Shown here: positions 59,500 to 64,000 of the stretch, piece after piece | Layout: every line of letters starts with the position of its first letter | Position numbering within the stretch: position 1 is the stretch's first letter | DNA from: Planctomycetaceae bacterium | GTDB taxonomy: Bacteria > Planctomycetota > UBA1135 > GCA-002686595 | Length of the DNA stretch: 64,000 nt | Direction of reading: 5' to 3' | Assembly: GCA_016125265.1 (NCBI GenBank) | Contig: WGMC01000029.1 | Span: 35,581-99,580, forward strand | The notes under the pieces: generated by a model | Database searches by the model: none | The model's input: the letters and a program-made list of their open reading frames with translations, nothing else | What the model was told of the DNA's origin: nothing | Program-made: the position numbers and the translations under genes

Positions 59500-60558
59500 T
59501 TAGCGCAGATGCACGGACGTCGCGGCTTTCGGTACGACTTCGCCGATCGGTGCGACCAGCACGTCGCGTGCGGCGAGTTCGTGTTCGAGTTGGGCGGCGC
59601 GTTCCTTGGGAACGGCTATCAGGAGGCCGCCGGAGGTTTCGGAGTCGAAGGCGAGGGCCACCAGGGCTTCGGCCACGGTCGGTTCGACGCGGACGTCCGA
59701 TTGCAGCTCGGCGCGGTTGCGTTTCGAGCCGCCGGACGCGACTCCCTGCGCGGCCCAGTCGAGGGCGCCGGGCCAAAGCGGCAACGATGCGGCGTCGAGG
59801 GCGAGCGTGACACCGCTCGCGCGCGCCACGTTGCGCGCGTGGCCCAGGAGGCCGAAGCCTGTCACGTCGGTCGCGGCACTGGCGCGGGCGGCCAGCATCG
59901 CCTCGCAACCGGCGCGGTTCAGCGTCGCCATTTGCAGCGCCGCCGGGCGCAGCACGTCGAACGGGATGCGCCCCTGCTTCGACGCGGTGGTCATGGTGCC
60001 CATGCCGAGGCGTTTGGTGAGGTAGAGGCGGTCGCCAGGACGTGCATGCGCGTTGTCGATCATCTGGGCCTCCATCACGAGGCCCGTGATCGCAAAGCCA
60101 AAGAGGATCTCGCCTTCGACCGTGTGGCCGCCGGCGACCACGGCGCCCGCCTCGGCCACCTTGTCGAAACCGCCGCGCAGGATCTCGCCGATCCAATCGT
60201 CGGAGAAGTCCTTCGGGAAGCTGGCGATGTTGAGCGCCGACAGTGCGCTCGCCCCCATCGCGTACACGTCCGACAGGGAGTTCGCCGCGGCGATCGCGCC
60301 GTAGAGGTACGGGTCGTCGACGACCGGCGGGAAGAAGTCGACAGTCTGCACGAGCAGCGGTGTGGACGCACTTTCCCCATCCCCGATCCTGACGACGCCC
60401 GCGTCGGCAAAGGTTTCGGGTCCGATCAGGAGCCGCGAAGGGCCCCGGTCGCCGCTGGAGTTGAGGCCGCGCAACACGTGCGCGAGACGCCCAATGGGCA
60501 TCTTGGCCGCTCAACCCGCGCAGGCGGCGTAATCGATCAGTCGTTTGGTGCTTTCCAT
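59500..60558 (-). CDS. selD: Selenophosphate synthetase SelD, itself a selenoprotein (in-frame TGA at codon 16)
   Basis: 352 residues if the TGA at 60513-60511 is read as selenocysteine (U16). The first 19 codons (ATG 60558) read M-E-S-T-K-R-L-I-D-Y-A-A-C-A-G-U-A-A-K. In canonical SelD the catalytic Cys17 and Lys20 are spaced C-x-x-K; here U-x-x-K keeps the spacing, and the rest (TVDFFPPVVDDPYLYGAIAAANSLSDVYAMG, DVTGFGLLGHARNVARASGV, GGLLIAVPKE) is an intact SelD domain. Starting at the next ATG (60501) would drop the catalytic residue. Ten bp separate it from the selA stop. SelD makes selenophosphate from selenide and ATP. Many bacterial SelDs and animal SPS2 carry Sec here. Confidence 0.92.
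60485..60503 (-). promoter_or_regulatory. SECIS-like hairpin just after the Sec codon of selD
   Basis: Seven nt downstream of the TGA on the minus strand, AGATGCCC - ATT - GGGCGTCT forms an 8-bp stem (one G-U) with a 3-nt loop; the loop begins 16 nt after the TGA. Place and size suit a bacterial SECIS for SelB. The conserved G expected in the first two loop positions is not seen, so a variant SECIS or a slightly different fold is possible. Coding constraints in this region also apply. Confidence 0.6.
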
Positions 60559-60568
60559 GGTGCGAAGC

Positions 60569-62026
60569 CTACGGGCGCGGGCCCGTGCCGGTCCAGGGGT
60601 GCGCGCGGAGCAGCTCGAGCAACTGCTCTTCCTCCCCCGCCAATAGGGTACGCGGGTCGAGGAGCACACGGCCCTCGTGGACCCGCGCGAACACGGGGGT
60701 GGGCAGCGCGCGCAGTTCCGCCGCCAAACGGCTCGGGCTCCGGCCTTGCGCGGCGAGCGCCACCACGAACGTGTCGAGGTAAACGTCCGGGGCGCTGCCT
60801 GAGCCGGGTTGGGAGCGCTCCGGCAACACCAGCGCCTCGAGTCCCGGCACGCGCGACAGGGCCTCGGCGATGCGCCGCGCGAGTGCCTCGATTTCGGCAG
60901 CGGCGCGCTGCAGGAGCGCCCGTGCCGGCAGCTCGTCCGCGCGGCCGGCGAGCAGCAACTCGAGCGTGCGCTCCAGCCCCGCCAGGATCGTCTTGTCGAG
61001 GCGCAGGGCCCGGTAGAGCGGGTTCTTGCGGAGTTTCGCCACCACCTCGGCTCGGCCGACGACGAGGCCGGCCTGGGGCCCGCCCAAGAGCTTGTCGCCC
61101 GAGAACATCACGACATCCACGCCGCTCTGCAGAGCGCCGTGCAGGTCCGGTTCGTCCCCGAGGAAATCGAGCGACGCCGCACCCTCGACGTCCACACGCC
61201 CGGAACCGAGGTCGTACGCGCTGAAGAGCCCGTGTTGCCGCGCGAGTTCCGCCATCTCCTTCGGGCTCGCCTCCTCCGCGAACCCGCGGATGCGGAAGTT
61301 CGAGGGATGCACCTTTAGGAGCAACGCCGACTTGGGCCCGAGCGCAGCCTCGAAGTCGCCGATGCGCGTGCGGTTCGTGGTGCCGACCTCGACGAGTTGC
61401 ACACCGGCGCGCTCCATCACGGCGGGCATGCGGAAGGAGCCGCCGATCTCGACCAGTTCCCCGCGCGAAACCAAGGTTTCGCGGCCGCCGGACAGGCTTT
61501 GCAGCGCCAGCAACACCGCCGCCGCGCAGTTGTTGACGGCGAGCGCGGCCTCGCACGGGAGGAGGCGCGTCAGCAACTCGGAGACACGTTCGTCGCGCTG
61601 GTTGCGCTCGCCGCTCCAGCGGTCGACTTCCACCACCGCGTAGCCGCCCGCGACCTCCGCGGCCGCGCGCACGGCCTCGGGGTGCCAGGGAGCGCGCCCC
61701 AGGCCCGTGTTCAGCACGACACCCGACACGTTGATGGCGCGCAAGAGGCCCGCGCCGCGCTCGCGCGTAAGGCGCGCCAGCGCACCGGCCAAGGGTCCAC
61801 CCGCTTCGATCCACGCGAGCAGCGCGCGCTCGCGTTCGTCGCCCGCCCCCGGTCCCGCATCGCCCACACGGCGCCGGGCCTCCTGCAACTCGGCGCGGGC
61901 GAACTCCACCAACAGGGCGCGCGGAATGGGCGCCTCGCCGGTCGAGCGGGCCAGGTGGGCCGCGAGGGCGTCCACCAACTTGTCCACGGAGGGCAGGTGG
62001 CGCAGGGCGCGGGATGTGTCGGCCAT
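60569..62026 (-). CDS. selA: L-seryl-tRNA(Sec) selenium transferase SelA
   Basis: 485 residues (E. coli 463). Family sequence throughout: ALRHLPSVDKLVDAL at the N-terminus, LNTGLGRAP, EVDRWSGERNQRDERVSELL, AVNNCAAAVLLAL, SRGELVEIGGSFRMPAVMERAG, VEVGTTNRTRIGDFEAAL and the PLP lysine K312 in MFSGDKLLGGPQAG. It converts Ser-tRNA-Sec to Sec-tRNA-Sec with selenophosphate. ATG 62026 (MADTSRALRH) is chosen over an in-frame extension of 20 Gly/Arg-rich residues. selD follows by 10 bp. Divergent from recJ with about 65 bp between. Confidence 0.96.
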   Translation of the reverse strand: MADTSRALRHLPSVDKLVDALAAHLARSTGEAPIPRALLVEFARAELQEARRRVGDAGPGAGDERERALLAWIEAGGPLAGALARLTRERGAGLLRAINVSGVVLNTGLGRAPWHPEAVRAAAEVAGGYAVVEVDRWSGERNQRDERVSELLTRLLPCEAALAVNNCAAAVLLALQSLSGGRETLVSRGELVEIGGSFRMPAVMERAGVQLVEVGTTNRTRIGDFEAALGPKSALLLKVHPSNFRIRGFAEEASPKEMAELARQHGLFSAYDLGSGRVDVEGAASLDFLGDEPDLHGALQSGVDVVMFSGDKLLGGPQAGLVVGRAEVVAKLRKNPLYRALRLDKTILAGLERTLELLLAGRADELPARALLQRAAAEIEALARRIAEALSRVPGLEALVLPERSQPGSGSAPDVYLDTFVVALAAQGRSPSRLAAELRALPTPVFARVHEGRVLLDPRTLLAGEEEQLLELLRAHPWTGTGPRP

Positions 62027-62091
62027 GGGGCCGACGATCCTACCAGGGTGCGCCGGCCGGAGCCGGGCGCCGCCGCCGCCGCCCAAGCCCT

Positions 62092-63855
62092 ATGCTGCGC
62101 ACCATGCGCTGGACCCTCCACCGACCCGACCCCGCCGCCGTCGCCGCCCTCGTGCGCGGATTGGACTGCCCCGAGTTCGTGGCCAGTTTCCTGATGCGCC
62201 GCGGTTTGGTCGAGCCGGATGCGGCGCGCCTGCACCTGGAGCGCAGCGCCTCCCAGTTGCACGACCCGCGCCTCTTGCCAGGCATGGAAGCCGCGATGGA
62301 TCGCCTGGCACGCGCGGTGCGCGACGGGGAGACCATCTTGGTGCACGGCGATTACGACGTGGACGGGGTCACGGGCACCGCGCTCTTGATGGAACTCTTC
62401 CGCGCGGTCGGCGCGAAGGCCACCTGGCACATTCCCAATCGCCTGGTGGATGGGTATTCGTTTGGCCCCCACTCGGTCGTGCGCGCCCTCGAAGTCGGCG
62501 CCACGGTCGTCGTCAGCGTCGACAACGGCACCAGTGCGTTCGAGACGATCGCCGAGCTCCGCGAGCACGGCATCGACACGGTGGTCACCGACCACCACGA
62601 ACCGCCCCCGCCGCACCCGGTCCACGGCGACCTGCCGCCGGCCGCGGCCATCGTGAATCCCAAGCTGGCGGGTTCTTCGTACCCCTGGCGCGAACTGTGC
62701 GGCGGCGCCGTCGCCTTCAAGTTGGCCTGGGGCTTGGCGCTCGCCCTATCCGACGGCAACCGCGCCAAACCCGAGCTGAAGGCCTTTCTCGACGAGTGCC
62801 TGGCGCACGTGGCCATCGCCACGGTGTGCGACGTGGTGCCGCTGCTCGACGAGAACCGCGTCTTCGCGCACTACGGACTGAAGCGGCTCGAGCGCACCGG
62901 CTTGCCGGGACTGCGCGCGCTGCTCGAGGTGGCCGGCATCGACGGTCGCCCACTGACCGCCGAGGACGTCGGCTTCCAGATCGGCCCGCGCATCAACGCC
63001 AGCGGTCGGCTGGGTTCCGCGCAGCGGGCGGTCGAACTGCTGCTCGCCCGCGAACCGGAGGAAGCCCGACGCCTGGCCCGCGAACTCGACGCCCTGAACC
63101 AGGAGCGCAAGCGCCTCGAGGGCGACGTGGTGCAGAGCGCGCGCGAACAGGCCTTGCGCTTCCAGGATGCGGAGCGGTACCCGGTGCTCGTGGTTGCAGG
63201 TCCCTGGCACCAGGGTGTGGTGGGCATCGTCGCCGCGCGCCTCGTGGACCAGTACCAACGGCCCGCGCTGGTGATCGGCTTCCAGGGCGAAGAGGGCCGC
63301 GGCAGCGCGCGCAGTGTGCACGGTTTCGACGTGTTGGCGGCGATGCACGGCGGAGCCGAGCACATGGCGCGGTACGGCGGCCACGCCCAGGCAGCGGGCT
63401 GCGAAGTGCGCGCGGATCGGGTCGACGCGCTGCGCGAAGCGGTCTGCGCGCGCGCGAGGGAACTGCTCGCCGAGTCGCCGGCGGTGGAGCGCGAACTGGT
63501 GTTCGACGCGGAGCTCGATTACGCCGACGTGAACGAGTCCCTGATGCGCCACCTCGACCGACTCGCGCCGTTCGGCTCGCAGCACCAAAAGCCCCTGTTC
63601 GTGTCGCGGGACTTGCGGCTCGCCCAGGCGCCGCGCGCCGTTGGCGCCGAGGGACGTCACCTCATCGTGCACCTGCGCCGCGGCGCGACGGTGCTGAAGG
63701 CGATGGCCTTCCACCAGGGCACACGCATCGGGGAGCTCACGCCCGCCACGCCGATCCACGCGGCGTACACACCCAAGTGGAACAGCTTCCGCGGCAAGAC
63801 CGCACTCGAGTTGGAGCTGGTCGACTTCCGCGTCGGCCCCGAGCCGACGCTCTAG
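62092..63855 (+). CDS. recJ: Single-stranded-DNA-specific exonuclease RecJ
   Basis: 587 residues. DHH motifs: VHGDYDVDGVTG (DYDVDG at 87-92), VDNGTSAFE, VTDHHE (DHH at 167-169), NPKLAGSSYPWRELCGGAVAFKL and VCDVVPL; then INASGRLGSA, WHQGVVGIVAARL and YGGHAQAAGCEV of the DHHA1 half and the OB-fold end. A 5' to 3' ssDNA exonuclease in recombination repair and mismatch repair. Start ATG 62092, or four codons later (MRWTLHRP); both precede the fold. Last complete gene of the window. Confidence 0.96.
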   Translation: MLRTMRWTLHRPDPAAVAALVRGLDCPEFVASFLMRRGLVEPDAARLHLERSASQLHDPRLLPGMEAAMDRLARAVRDGETILVHGDYDVDGVTGTALLMELFRAVGAKATWHIPNRLVDGYSFGPHSVVRALEVGATVVVSVDNGTSAFETIAELREHGIDTVVTDHHEPPPPHPVHGDLPPAAAIVNPKLAGSSYPWRELCGGAVAFKLAWGLALALSDGNRAKPELKAFLDECLAHVAIATVCDVVPLLDENRVFAHYGLKRLERTGLPGLRALLEVAGIDGRPLTAEDVGFQIGPRINASGRLGSAQRAVELLLAREPEEARRLARELDALNQERKRLEGDVVQSAREQALRFQDAERYPVLVVAGPWHQGVVGIVAARLVDQYQRPALVIGFQGEEGRGSARSVHGFDVLAAMHGGAEHMARYGGHAQAAGCEVRADRVDALREAVCARARELLAESPAVERELVFDAELDYADVNESLMRHLDRLAPFGSQHQKPLFVSRDLRLAQAPRAVGAEGRHLIVHLRRGATVLKAMAFHQGTRIGELTPATPIHAAYTPKWNSFRGKTALELELVDFRVGPEPTL

Positions 63856-63861
63856 CCCCGG

Positions 63862-64000
63862 TTATTCATCAGGTTTCCGATCCGACGAGCCCAAGTCGCT
63901 GTCTGGTGGTGCTTTGGGGCCGTGGCATCCGCAGTCGACCTTGAACAGGTCGTCGAGGACGGCCGCGGCCCCAAAGTGCCACCAGGCGGCGAAAGGCGGC
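63862..64000 (-). CDS. 3' end of a protein gene entering from the right edge
   Basis: A clean open frame runs in from the window edge (first base is the third position of a codon) and stops at TAA 63864-63862. It codes for a 45-residue tail reading PPFAAWWHFGAAAVLDDLFKVDCGCHGPKAPP, then an acidic, Ser/Asp-rich end. It converges with recJ, whose stop is 6 bp away. The Cys-x-Cys-x-x-Gly segment is suggestive of a metal or disulfide site. Too little is visible to name the protein; it could be a chance frame. Confidence 0.45.
   Translation of the reverse strand, partial: PPFAAWWHFGAAAVLDDLFKVDCGCHGPKAPPDSDLGSSDRKPDE

Noticed and set aside
60501..60558. Reading the TGA as a pseudogene or stop at the start of selD
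   Set aside because: The downstream frame is intact for over 330 residues, upstream codons match the SelD N-terminus in spacing, and a tRNA-Sec is present nearby.

Overview
The window is about 64 kb of very GC-rich DNA with tightly packed genes, many GTG or TTG starts and frequent 1-4 base overlaps between consecutive genes. The gene content fits a Gram-negative, PVC-type bacterium, most likely a planctomycete. It has a long diderm-type YidC, an Hc1-like small histone, futalosine-route menaquinone genes, an FHA plus Ser/Thr kinase, an NfeD-flotillin operon, and LolA-like or carboxypeptidase-regulatory-like secreted proteins. No rRNA, plasmid or phage gene was seen. The lineage call is an inference from gene content.

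Layout. 0.2-6 kb: four glycosyltransferases on the minus strand, including a GT2-GT4 fusion. 6-10.6 kb: spoVR, DUF444/yeaH and prkA, the conserved PrkA stress-kinase module. 11-22 kb: a minus-strand run of phosphoesterase, yidC, mnmE, nrdR, a degenerate class III ribonucleotide reductase-like protein with two ATP-cones, and smc. 22-25.8 kb: a secreted parvulin, a repeat cassette, and the gap-pgk glycolytic pair. 26.2-36.2 kb: a plus-strand run of tilS, yggS, FHA/STPK, DUF167, msrA, purine nucleoside phosphorylase, purN and an MFS transporter, with a small convergent STAS-like gene. 36.3-36.6 kb: a second repeat cassette. 36.7-42 kb: alcohol dehydrogenase, ABC1/UbiB kinase, mqnB-mqnD-DUF952, and a secreted histidine phosphatase.

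42-46.6 kb: an Hc1-like histone gene and, 1.86 kb away, a near-identical copy of its leader and first 40 or so codons fused to a secreted protein of unknown function, then a secreted subtilase. 46.8-51.3 kb: nfeD1-nfeD2-floA-membrane protein-EVE protein. 51.9-54 kb: two overlapping genes for secreted proteins with less biased base composition. 54-56 kb: two tandem acetyltransferase paralogues directly downstream of a tRNA-Sec gene. 56.2-64 kb: glycerophosphodiesterase, small envelope proteins, selD and selA, recJ, and the 3' end of one gene cut by the window edge.

The strongest non-routine finding is the selenocysteine locus. selC (tRNA-Sec), selA and selD lie within 6 kb on one strand. The catalytic cysteine codon of selD is replaced by an in-frame TGA (codon 16), followed after 7 nt by an 8-bp hairpin, so SelD is itself very probably a selenoprotein. 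A conventional gene caller would truncate it. Other items worth a second look are the nrdR-linked RNR-like protein with no glyl-radical motif, the Hc1 leader capture, and two composite repeat cassettes with 64-bp inverted ends and different 24-26-bp repeat cores.
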